DNA of 64,000 nt, taken from positions 372,001 to 436,000 of the forward strand of contig JAHRHY010000005.1 of the NCBI GenBank assembly GCA_019671135.1. The letters run 5' to 3'. How positions within the stretch are numbered: position 1 is the first letter of the stretch; each line of letters starts with the position of its first letter. Shown one piece after another: positions 33,953 to 45,634 of the stretch. The position numbers were made by a program, and so were the translations under genes. This DNA is from Linnemannia hyalina. Lineage: Eukaryota > Mortierellomycota > Mortierellomycetes > Mortierellales > Mortierellaceae. The notes under the pieces are model-generated. The model did not search any database. It was not told the origin of the DNA and was given only the letters and a program-made list of their open reading frames with translations.

Positions 33953-36900
33953 ATGCAGGTCCACACGACCCTCAACCGTCTGCCCTCGGCATCAAAGTCT
34001 GCTTCTCCCTCGCCTTCAACTTCTTCAACACCAGCTATCCTCCCCGAGTACGATCCCCACCCCTCCTGGACATTCTTCCACCCCTCTGCTACCTACATCC
34101 CCCACACGCCTTGCTCTCCTCCCTCCCCCCTGTTGTCCTCTGCGTCAACTGCAGCTACCTCTCCACGCTCTTCGCCCACGCTCTCACCCAACCTTCATCG
34201 TCAACAACAATCTTCTACTCCTATCAACAACAACAGCAATAATAACAAGAACATTCCCTCATCCACTCCATCGACACACCACCGTATCCTCGACCACTGT
34301 TTCCATGTCTCCATCGAGACGCGTCTCAAGCAGGCAGAGGCCCAGTACCTCGCCTCAACCCAAGAACAGGCAGTCGAGCAGCAGATCAAGAAGCTTGAGG
34401 AACTTCACCAGCCTCCCATGTCTGCCCTCAAGCAGGATGACTGGCGCCGTCGCCAGCGCACCCTTGTTGACGAGGCTGTTGTCCTCGGCCGCAAGGGCTC
34501 CAACGTCGAGGCCATCGTTGACGGTAAGCTTCATTTCCTTTTCCTCCATTTCCCTTTTCTCTATCTTTGTGCATGGATGGAGATAAATGTGCATGAGATG
34601 TGTCCTCTCTCCCTTCCTCCCTCCCTCCCCGTTTGTCTCTCATCCATCTCTAAAAAAAAGTCTCCTGCCTTGTCAACGTTTTCCTCTTTTTTCCCCCTTC
34701 TCCACACGGATTTTTTTTGTTGCTCCGCTCTACCCAGTCTTTTCCGTTCTTCACCCGAAGCGCTCTCTATTTTTTTTTCTTTTCTCTCGCATACTGTCTT
34801 CCTGCTGGAAATCTTGACCGTTCGTTTATACTTTCTGCCTATCTTCGTTGCGTTTTCTTCCGAACAAGAACTCCCAACGCGTGTTAAAAATGCTGAAAGG
34901 CGCCTCTTCATACCTTCTCGCCCTCATCTATAAAAGGCAACTTCCGCGTTTGGTTCTTATTTTCTTTATTCTCCTGGGTTTGAAGCACGCAAAAGGATAT
35001 ACCCCTACACGAGTACCTTGACCGGAGAAGAGGAGTGTAGCAGATTACATGGCAAAGGATAAAAAGGAGATGGATTTGCGCGTGTGCGTGTGTGTGTCCG
35101 TGGCGATGTCTTAAATGTGCTTACACCCTTGTGTGCAATTGGGTAGAAATGATCCCTTATGCATCTGTATTTGCATATGGTGGGGACACGGAGGAAAACC
35201 AAACAATCTTGTCATCCGCAAGAAGGACTCAACTGACTCATCTTCTATCCCATCTGCCTCATCCACCCCATCCCATCCCTACCCTCCTCTCCCATACCTA
35301 TTGCATATTATTAGGCATCCTCAAATCACACCGTTCCAGCGGCCCGCTGCAGACACTGCCCAGACATCTGAAGCATCGTTTGCACCTCTGTCAGCTGACC
35401 TCGATGGTCTTTGGTCGTTTCGACGTTGCCTCCTCGACCAACAACACTGCAGGCCTCAACATCTACTCGGCCTTCCAGTCCCGTCATGGGGCCTCTCGGG
35501 CTGCTATCCAGCAACACCTTGCCAACAGTCCCCAGGGACAAAAAACCCGCTCCTTCTTTGCTCAACCTGTCTCTTCGGCCTCGTATTGCCGTCGTCACCA
35601 TCGCAAGGACTGCCAGCGTACCTGTTGTACGTTGGCCAAGATGCAACAGCAGCAACACAAGGCATTGGAGCAGAAGAAGAGGGTTGCCACTGCCAACGCG
35701 AACACCAACGCCAACAGCAACAACAGCAACACCAACACTCGCCAGCAGCGCGTCGCAGGACTTGTGGATGCCATCCCCGCCTTCTTGAAGTGCTCCGCCA
35801 TGAGCTACCGGGATATTGCGCAATGTCTAGCTGAGAAGCATGGCGCCAAGGACGAGAGCGAAGGCCGTGTTCTGGAGGGTTGGTACCGTCTCTTGCTGGA
35901 GATGATGACTCAGGCAGTAATCGAGTCGTACCTCTGTGATGGCACCACTGGAGTGGACACTTTGCTGGACGTCTTTTCGTATGGTGATTTGGCGGAGGAC
36001 GAGGAGGAGCCTGCCAAGGATGGTAACAACGACGAAGGCAATAGCAGCAACAGCAGTGCGACCGAGGGTACCCTCAATGGTCGTCGGGCTTCCTTCCAGG
36101 GCCAGACTAACAGCAACGAGGCCACTGGCATCACTACTCAGGATCGTCAGGATGACATTCTGTTTGTTAAGACTGCCGAGTACGAAGCCTTCAAGAAAGC
36201 CAAGGATGATCGCCTCCAAGAGGTATGCTATGGTCTTTGAAATGTGTTTCCTGTGCACCTTGAGAATAATAGCTTGGAATGGATTTTAACATGGCGTTTT
36301 GTCCTCCTTCCCTTTTCACTATGTAGTTCTTGACGATGAATGGCACATCAGTTGAGCAGCACTTTGTCGATGTCGCGTCCAAGTACCCTCTCATTGTTTT
36401 GGAGCGCCAAATGACTCATTACATTGCTCGTTCTCAGAAGCTTCTCGTCGACCCTAAGCTCTCTAGGGTAAGCACCACATCTGCTCATTTTTATCTCCTG
36501 GTTCACACTCGTTGTTTATTTTTTGGGGCACAATATTTACAACCGGCTAACGATGACTTCTTGAATGTGAATATATAGAGCGCGGAGGATATTGGACTCT
36601 TGATCCCACCTGCAACGTCGGCGTACGCTGACGGATCGTTGTCGATGCCCGTGAGTGATGATGAGGACGACGAGGAGATGGAAGAGGTGACGCGGTTGGA
36701 GGAGATCAAGGAGGAGGAGGAGGATGTCTCCCCCACCCCCGCTGTCAAGGCAGTCGAGCAACAACAAGTTCGTGTTCGTCATGAGAAGATGAAGTTAGCT
36801 ACGATCACCTCTTCCATTGATGATGATACACCCCTCGGTCTCCACCACCACCATAATGCCGACAACTGGAGCTACCACAACCACAACCATAATCAAAGCC

Positions 36901-37181
36901 ATGGTCACGGACATGCAAGACAGCACCTGCCCTCGCCCCCACCTTCAGAAGTCGCAAGCCGTTCAAGCACAGTCTCGCCTCAGACGTCGACGGCGTCCTT
37001 GTCAGAGGAGGAAGAGTCTTCGATTACTGAGGCAGCTAAGATTCTGGTGTCCAACAAGAAGCACCAACGCCACTCGTCTTCCTCCTCGAATGAGATGAGT
37101 GAGAAGGCGAAGATGGAGTCGTTTGAGGATCGTCAGCCGGAAATGAAGTTGGGCCGTGCTGTGAAGAAGATGAGGGTCTAG
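33953..37181 (+). CDS. Uncharacterised 740-residue protein
   Basis: Four exons (33953–34523, 35315–36222, 36327–36467, 36579–37181) close in frame to 740 residues. I do not recognise the family. The N-terminus is Ser/Pro/Asn-rich and disordered. A helical segment follows (SIETRLKQAEAQYLASTQEQAVEQQIKKLEELHQ; read to confirm helix, about residues 122–155). The second exon has a Cys/His-rich patch (SYCRRHHRKDCQRTCC), an Asn-repeat, then an ordered block beginning FLKCSAMSYRDIAQCLAEKHG and EGWYRLLLEMMTQAVIESYL. The small third exon (FLTMNGTSVEQHFVDVASKY) looks conserved. The C-terminus is acidic, then His-rich, and ends with RAVKKMRV. The acceptor at 35314 was chosen because the nearby CCAG at 35339 leads quickly to a stop. 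Intron 1 is long (about 790 bp), so exon 1 could instead belong to another transcript. A nuclear regulatory role is possible but not shown. Confidence 0.6.
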
Positions 37182-38264
37182 AGGAAGAGTTTCCTCTAGG
37201 GCGTCGACTGTTTATATAGCTTTTTATTATTATTTACCCCCCTTACATCTCACTTAGCTATTTGGCTACCTTACCTATTGTACTTTTAGAAACCCAAAAC
37301 AAATGTAATTATTTCTTTTATTCTCATTAACCAAATTGATGAAAGGAAAAAATCAGACCTGACTTTGACAACCTTAGAAGGTGAAGTAAAAAAGTGGGAA
37401 CAAACACGGGCAAAGTTACAGCAGGAGATGAAAAAGGATACAAATAAAAAAAGGGGATGAATGATGTTCAATGGTATGCTTGTGTGTGTGTGTCACTGCT
37501 ACCCCCTTACATGTGGTGTGAATTGCGCCAAGCTTGAAGGCATTCATACTTGTTCTTGAGAAAAAGGAGAAAGTGCCTTGATTGTTTTAATATGTTGTAG
37601 AGAAAGAGAAAGAAGAGCACTGAGCAGCAGGTGAATTAGGGCGGTGGTTGAATCGGGGATGATGGATGTGCGAGAGGAGGACCCAGACAGATGGACGGAC
37701 GAGTGAGGTGCTGGATTCATCGATAAAGAAACATATCCGCCACCCATTCCCATGTGAATGTCCAGATGTGTATGATCCATGGCTTATATGCTTCTTCTTT
37801 CAGCCATCCACCCCATCGCCAGTCTTGCTCGGTCAAAATTAGTCCGAGTGATATAAGCGTGTGTTCCGTTCACCTTTTCTGCCATACTCTCTCTTTCCTT
37901 CCTTGACATCCTTTCTGTAAGATACGCCACCACGTTCTCTCATTCTTTTTTTATCTTTTCTTGACTTTCATCGACTCTTCTTTAACCCTTTTAACCTCTT
38001 AGCCTTCCTTCCTTCTCCTTTCTCTCTTCGATCAACCTCACCGCCCAGAAAAGACTCGCACCCTTGTTCTTCAAACACTCACTCATACCACAGCCCTCGG
38101 AGGTGCAACACCCCCTCTTTTCACCTTCTATCTCTCTCCTTCATTCAACACTTTCTCTCAGGACATACAATTAAACTAAAAGGCCATAGACGAGAACACC
38201 AACGCCAACACCTACAGCAACAAAAAGAGAAACTTAAACCCGATCATCCTTCCTTTTTCTTTTC
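37182..38264. other. Intergenic, 3' end of the 740-residue gene to dolichol kinase leader
   Basis: No gene recognised. A C/T-rich stretch from about 37890 to 38260 is probably the dolichol kinase promoter and leader. Confidence 0.6.
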
Positions 38265-41200
38265 ATGATGACACAGGATTCCGCTTCAACCCAACAAGAA
38301 GGAACAATCCTCCTCGACACCACCCAACACTCTGCTTTCTCCTCAACCGCCTCTTCTCCCTCTTCTTCATCATCCACCGCAACCCTCCAGGGTTCATTCT
38401 CTCCATCTTACCCAAAAGAACCCACACCACCACAGCCACCACTTTCGGCAGGAGCAACAAAAGAACGACAACTCTTAATGATGCAGGACTCGCAAAAGTC
38501 ATCAGAGTACTGTTCAAAGGATGACAGCAGCAGCAAGGGTGCCAGATACTTGAGTGGAGGAGGAGGAGGGAAGGGCCATGGCAGTAGCGGAGGAGGAATT
38601 GGAGGACTAAGAGATGGTGGCGTTCAGGGATTGACGATGCGCCACCACACAACTACATCTCAACAGCAGCAGCACTACACCCGGACTCATAGTCGTCAGG
38701 ACAGCCTTGATACCACCACTGGTAGGAGGGCAGGAGGAGGACTAGGCGGCGGTCGGTATGCTCCTGGCCACCAAAGGTCATCCTCGATGCCTCACACCGG
38801 ATCAACAGCACTTCTAGGAGGTGGTGCATCGTCGTCTGCAAGGATGAATGGTTCCACAGGAGCATCTTCAACAACTCCACGGGGACTAACCTCTTTCTTC
38901 CAGCTCGGAGGAGGATTAAGCAGCGGCAGCAGGGCCACGTCTGGTGGTCCTAACCCAGCACAGAGGAGGAGGCGGGCCAATTTGCTGCGAGTCCGGATCG
39001 AGCGTGCATTGATGGTTGGGATGGGCCTCTTGGCAGGATACCGCATGATGACGCTAGATTATAGTCAGGTTCAGGACGATGGGGCTACTTCATTTCGCGA
39101 GGGCAAGAGTAGCCTTTCGTACGAGGATCGACATCGAGGAGGAGCCGGAGCACGAGTAAACCAAAACCCACAATACCATCATACCGTCATGCCAACACTG
39201 GCCAAGGATGCCTGGGCACTAGGCGCAGGTGAGACCAAGTTATCCATTCTTGTATTTTACTTGGAGTGATGATTTTCTTTGGATCCCAAAACAACAACCG
39301 ATGGCGGTGTGCACATGCCATGCTCTGCCCCAATAGCCCAACAAAAAAAAAATAGTCCACAAGAGCGAGGACTGTTGTTTGTTTTTTGTACCTGTGTACA
39401 CCTTTGTGTTGGCGATTGATAGTTGGTTCTATTGGAATGTGGATGTACTTTGATCCTCTTGATTGCGTAAATATACTAATTACCCACTCCTTTTTACCTT
39501 TTTCGACGATTATTCAGGATTTGTCCTGTTGGCTTTCGTCCACGCTTTGTTCTTGACGGCACATGATCGTCGACTTCAGTTCCCTGTTCACAAGAATGTG
39601 CCATTACAACCTCTCAAGAAGCGATCGAGTCGGTACCTTAATATGACGGTGCCCCAGACTATTGCCACTGCAGCAGCCGCCGCCGCTGATACGGACGAGG
39701 AGAGCGAAGATGACGAGGCCTTGTATCGGGAACGGGCAGCGGACTTGCATGAAGAGAATCTATTGTTGAACCAGGAGAGCGCACATGGGACGAGTGGGAC
39801 TGGAAATGGAGCTGGAATCATGGATCCCGTCTTTGGAAGTTTACAGAGTCGTTTTTGTCGAACAAGCGAGGGTGCTGCACCCCAGTGGAGAGTCTGGGGA
39901 TCAGAAGCTCACTGGTATAGGTACGTTTCCGTTGGCAGAGGACAGTCAGCTTTATTTGTAGCGCGTGTTTATCTACTTGGATTCAATTGGGCTGACGGAT
40001 TTTCGACTGTGTTATCAAAACTACAAACACGTTTTTAGAAAGGGAGCAGACAATGGATCGATCTTTGCAACGGTGCTGGTCCCCGTTGTGTTGGCCGCCA
40101 AGTTTGTTCAGACAGTGACGGACGAAAAGTTCTCATCGACAGGAATCTCAGGAATCAAAACAGCAGAAACGGTCTTGTCGAGTATGGCCTTGTCGATGAC
40201 CTTTGGAGCTTCCATCTTGATCCATATGTTGTTGTTGAAGGTCTTTGAAGAGCCATCAGGACCCAGGAATGGCAAGGTCTATCAGCAACAGTATGGGAAA
40301 CGACCATCCAGTGGTGTCTTCAATAGCACAGTCCTCGACAGCATTGTTCTACCCCCACCTATATCCATGACACCAGTACCAGCTTCGTCAACGACTATTT
40401 CAGCTTCGACCTCGACCAACAACTTGAGCACAGCCAGCGGCGGTTTATACCCCAAGAATTTGTATCCTCCACATCACACCGCGAATGCCATCTCGTCACC
40501 GTCGTCACCGTCATCGCCTTCACTCTCTGCCGCCTCCTCTGCTCCTTCGTCCATTGCCCTGACTCAGCCTTATCGACAGACCCCACAGCACCAGCAACAA
40601 CAGCAGCACCAGCAGCAGCAACAGGATATTCAGGATGTTTTCATGTTTTCCGCGGATCAGATGCACCACCCAAGTCTTTTGATAGGATCGTCCGAGGCCG
40701 AGAAGACAAGCGATCGGGAAGAGATCTGGATCATCGCATTAGGATTTGGTGGAGCATACACTTGCATGATCACGCTCTTGGCACGGTTCAAATGGATTCC
40801 GGGCCTGGAGAACACTGGAGCGGGGATGGTGATGTTGAACCAGAATGTGTTCCAGTTGTTGATGATTGGATTTGCGTACTTTTACCGCCGCTCGTTTACG
40901 TTCGGCGAGTTGACGATCTTGGCGCAGGTGGTGACATTGTTGATCAACGAGACCCTGAGGATGAACTTTATGACGAGCCCGCCATCGCCGCCTGGGGCTG
41001 TTCTGGAGAACCCGCAGTTCTTGTTCCTGCTGACGTTAGTTGTCGGGATGCTGTTGATTGGAGTCCTGTTGACCCCTGTGTTGATGTATTGCCGACGATT
41101 GGCGCAGATGCCGACCAAGGGAGCCAAGGCTGCTGATCTTCAGAAGCGGGAGTTCAAGAAGAAGGTCGCTGCTGGAATCGTGTATTCGGGACTGCTGGTG

Positions 41201-42432
41201 ATTGTCCTGGGACTAATCATGCCCCGGTGTGAGCGTGTGTTGGGCCAGAACCCGTTCCTGTGGCTGATCGAGTTTATGCTGATGACACGGATCTTTACGC
41301 CCGAGTTGGTCGCGTCGTTGTCGTCGTCGAGAGGTCAGTCGTCGCTTGTGATGGATCCCCTGACTAAGCCGGCCGAGAGTGGTGAGGGCTTTGGAAGCAG
41401 CTTCCTCGGTGGCAGTCTTCAGACGTTGATGGGGATCCAGATTGGATGGAGCCGTTTGGGTTTGTGTCTGTATTGGGTCTTAGCGGTCGGGTGCTCGATT
41501 GGCTTCTTTTACTGGATGAACTCGACGATCCGCCGGCGGTCGATTATGGGCTCGCTGAACAACCGCCGCAAGTACTACCATGCCCTTGCCGTCCTCATGT
41601 TCGTCCCTGGATACCTCACCGACGTAAGTTTGGTTGAATTTGGTGGCGGTTTTTTCTATTTGGTTTGAGTTATTTCTGACAACTCACGATTGTCTTTGCT
41701 TGCAATTTGTAGGAACCGTTTATGCATATCGCGTTCTCTGTGGGTTTAGCAGCATTGATCTTCTTGGAGTACATCCGATACTTTGCAGTGGTTCCATTCG
41801 GTAAAGAGATCCACCTGTTCCTGGTCGGGTTCTTAGACGGCCGTGATGGCGGACCTATCATCCTGAGCCATTTGTACCTGCTTATGGGCTGCGCGGTACC
41901 CGTCTGGTTGGCAGAACATCACATCCTGGCAGGACTTTCGGGAATCTTTGCCCTGGGCGTTGGAGATGCGATGGCGTCGATTGTTGGCAAGCGGTTTGGA
42001 CGACACCGGTGGCCGGGGACAATCAAGACCGTCGAGGGCACTGTTGCGTTTGTCGGATCTGTCATGGTAGCGGCGGGAGCTATTTTCGTCGGGATGTGGT
42101 TGATGAGCTTTGTATTTGGTGATTCTGCGTCCAGCTTGCTGTTACAGAAGGCTTCTTCTCTTGCTGGTGGTGTCGCTGATGCTACGGGCTCGGCTGGAGG
42201 AGGAGGAGGAACAAAGACGTCGCCACCGAGGGCAATGCCATCGAGTTTGCCGCCCGCGGCGTTGTTGTCGTTCTCGACTTGGAATGATTGGTCGGCGGTG
42301 TCGTGGACGCTTTGGGGTGTGATCCGGTACGGGATTGCGGTCTCTGTTGCGGCGATGCTGGAGGCTGTCTCGGAGCAGAATGATAATCTGGTCATTCCTG
42401 TGCTTATGCTTGCTATGGTCTGGTTGATCTGA
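38265..42432 (+). CDS. SEC59: Dolichol kinase, with long N-terminal extension
   Basis: Four exons (38265–39228, 39518–39920, 40039–41623, 41713–42432) close to 1223 residues, more than twice the roughly 520–540 residues of yeast and human enzymes. The enzyme phosphorylates dolichol with CTP in the ER membrane, giving dolichyl phosphate for N-glycosylation and O-mannosylation. The signature is C-terminal: RRKYYHALAVLMFVPGYLTD, EPFMHIAFSVGLAALIFLEY, LFLVGFLDGRDGGPIILSHL and the CTP-binding-type loop GVGDAMASIVGKRFGRHRWPG followed by KTVEGT. Many transmembrane segments precede it. About 310 N-terminal residues are Ser/Gly/Gln/His-rich, and a further Ser/Gln-rich loop (about residues 530–680) splits the membrane part. 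The first of two adjacent Met codons is given as start. The extension is inferred from an uninterrupted frame and could be shortened if translation starts internally. Confidence 0.92.
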
Positions 42433-45046
42433 GCGTTGCGGAGTGAGGGTCCAGGGAGTGGGGTGGTGGGAGGATGGATAGAAGGAAGGAGCAATAAAAT
42501 ATAGATGTTGGACTCTTTTTTTTTTGAATCGTTTGCAAAGTAAGGAATTACAATGCCAAAAACCAATTCAATCAGCCATGGTAGATGTGCGGGCACTAAG
42601 AGATTGCGATACCTGCACCTTGGCCCCTCTGCTTTCTGCAGTAAGTTTTGTGAGAGTGTGACTGCACAATGGCGCATGTTGGTGGCACTCGACCATAAAC
42701 CGGTTATTATTGACCCCCTTGAATTTTATTTGGATCGTCGGTGGGCCGTTGTCTTGGTCTCGATTGATGGTCCAAGTTGTTTTTCGCCTTTTGCCTTTTG
42801 CCTTTTGCTTTTTTTTTTTTTTTTTTCTTTTTCATCGCGTCCCATATGCTCCAAGTAGCATGCAAGTCAGTTTCTTTGGTGCTTTTTTTGTTGAATCGAT
42901 CTTTTATTTGTGTGAAGAGATAATATGAAGGAAAAATGACGTGTAAATAAGTTGGTTCTCTAACTATAAGCTTGTTCCTGAGCAACATTTATAGTGCCCG
43001 AGTCGGGAAGCAAAAAAGGAAAGGAAGTGAATCCTCTAGTAGGATTCACACCAATCCATAAAAATTGTGAAAAGAAAATAGGGAGGGGGGGGGGATAGAG
43101 GAAAAACAAATAAAGGAAAGTAGCCGCTACAGGACGCTGACGAGCACGTCGCGACTTGTTGCTTTCCCAATTCCCCGAATCTCCCATTCAGCATTGTGTT
43201 TGCGGGTTTTTTTTGTGAATCGACGCGCGTTTGTCGATAAAAATAACAAAGAAGAGGAGGTGGGGGGTGGGTTAAACATGTGAAATAAGTGGAGAGTTTT
43301 TCGCCGAGGACGATCCGAGAGGGGATCAAATATAAAATGGAAAACATCCCTGTACTTCTGCAAGGACGACGATGATTGTCGATGCAGAAAACCGGGAGAG
43401 AGGAGTAGGTGAGGAAAGGGAGCGGGGCGCGCTATGATTGAAGGCCGTAAATAGGGAGAATAGGAATTATATAAAAAAAAAGTGGAAAAAATGGCATCTC
43501 AAGTGCCACCAAAAAATAGAAAACGGCCGCCCCTGCGAATGGCATACTAAACGAAAATAAAAAAAAGATCATAAGGCTTGGACTTGATGCTGACTGAGAA
43601 TGAGGTAGTATGGAAACATAAAAAAAATGGGAGACGTAGTGTGTCAAGACGAGCTTGGCGACGGAAATAGGTAGGCGGGCTGTGAATGAGGAATGTAGGG
43701 AAGGAGGAGGCGGAGGAGAAGAAGAGAGGAGAGGGGGGGGGGGGGGGTTGATCTCCGTTAGGAGGACCGAAAAATAAGGTGATCGTACATGGCTCATTCG
43801 CCATGCAAGCGATTGATAGGAAGATTTTGTAGATAAGAAATCACAAATAAGTAGGACGTCCTTCGCAAACCTCGCCTATCCACACGACGAGGAGGACGTG
43901 GTGGCTGCAGCGCAGCCAAGGCACATGGATAAGGCGAAGGAGGTGGCAGAGGGGCAGCTGATCCATGCCGAGACGGACTTTTCGAAATCCAGGTCCAGAT
44001 GTGGTGAGGGTGAGGGGAGCTGCAGTGCCTTTTCAGGCTGTCGGATCAGAAGGACGTCAAGAGGCCTGAGAAAGAGGATAGAGGGGATGGGGTGGCAGCA
44101 GAAGGTGCTTGTGGGTTGTTGTTGACGACGTGGAGGTTTGCTCCAGATACTTGGAGTTGGGCGTCGACGCGCCCGTAGTTGGTGGGTCGGTGTCACTTTC
44201 GATAGAGGAGAATGGGTGGTGTGTGTGGTGTGGGGAGTGTGTGCAGGTATTTGGGAAAAGTGAAGGTAGAGAGAAGAGAATAAAGAATGGCGAAGGAGGA
44301 AAAGATGAAGAATGGAAGGTGCTTTAGTGTTTGTGATAAACAGTCGAACGGGAGGATGACGTGAAACCAACCTGGAGAGGGAGCGTTCTTCCTCTCTCGA
44401 GGACGAGGGTGGGTGGCTTGTGAGTGAAAGGACGGATTGGAGAGAGGGGGAACTCGGCCTTATGCTAGGCCCATCTGTCCGAAATCCATGCTGCCCTCTT
44501 GTAGGGGTCTGACTTCCATCCATTTCATGATCCAAATTATTTCACCGCCCTTGTCTTTTGGACCAGTGGAAAATTGCTTTACATGCACTGCACGGAAAAT
44601 CACTTCTTTCACCCCTATACCGTACTTCATTTCAACGAGGACCATGACTCTGCAGGTTGTTAACAGAATCCTGTAAAATAAGGTGTAAAACACACATCCA
44701 GAGATCAAGAGGTGTTTGACAAAGCATAGCTCCATCACCTCCCCATGCATATATGCACATCAATCCAAAGCCTATCAAGAGTGGACTTGCAGAAAAATGG
44801 CCAACACTCAATACAACCGTAAATGAAGAAGCAGGACGAGAAGTACAATCAATCAATCCCGTCTTCTCATTCTATTCATGACAGCAAGGGTCAATTTTTG
44901 GAGGGAGAGCATGCATAATAGAGATGAATGAGTAAAATAAGAAATGCTGTCTTTATTGCATCCATCCAAGGGTTGAAACAGAAGCGAAAGACAAAGAGGA
45001 CAATGGCCAAGGGTGAATGGAGGATGGACCAGAAAATGTGAATTAA

Positions 45047-45077
<31 letters not shown>

Positions 45078-45634
45078 CTCGCTACTCTGTCCCTCTCTGT
45101 CCGACAAAGTAACGAAGTCTCGGCCGCCTTGACCATCATCAGTACGTCCATTTTCGAGCGTCCTTATAAACCAAAAACCTTGTAAACCTTAAGAATTTCG
45201 CCTCCATAAGGGATATCCCATTTTCTCTCAACTGTTATATCTTCTCTATCCCTGAAAAATAATGCACCAAGGAAGATAGGTGTGTGAGATAGAGAGAAAA
45301 GGGGTGACTAATCATTTCAACGAAATGCGAGCAAGGAAAGGAAAGGAAGTGAGAGTGGGAGTGAGAGGAGGAGCAGAGAGAGGATAGACTTTTCTCTTTC
45401 CTTTTCTTTTTCATTTCTTTCTACTCGAGAACTGGCTGCGTGACAGGAGAGCACAGACCAATGACGACAAAAGTTCAACTGAATGGACGCTGTGATTGTA
45501 TGAACGTCGAGATGGGTACGATAGCGAAAATGGTTTTATTATGCAAATGAGTATGTATGATGTGATGGAATGAATAAAAGTGCAGGGTGTGTGTCTGTGG
45601 GTGTTTTGCTTTCCTGCCCCCCTTTGTCGAACAC
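42433..45634. other. Intergenic between dolichol kinase and bZIP gene
   Basis: About 3.2 kb without a supportable gene. It has long homopolymers: poly-T at about 42809–42827, poly-G at about 43734–43748, and a CT repeat at about 45049–45080. A minus-strand frame at 43876–44535 is mostly low-complexity and matches nothing I know. The two flanking genes are convergent, so much of this may be 3' region. Confidence 0.5.

Noticed and set aside
33953..34933. Read-through of the first exon of the 740-residue gene as a complete 326-residue protein
   Set aside because: After 34523 the translation becomes a Phe/Leu/Ser-rich reading of C/T tracts, and a good GTAAGC donor sits at 34524.
35115..35834. 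Second long frame overlapping exon 2 of the 740-residue gene
   Set aside because: It is a shadow frame. The alternative frame continues through conserved-looking sequence and well-formed introns.
43876..44535. Minus-strand 219-residue open frame
   Set aside because: Pro/Ser/His-rich low-complexity content, an opposing open frame, and no recognisable domain or splice context.
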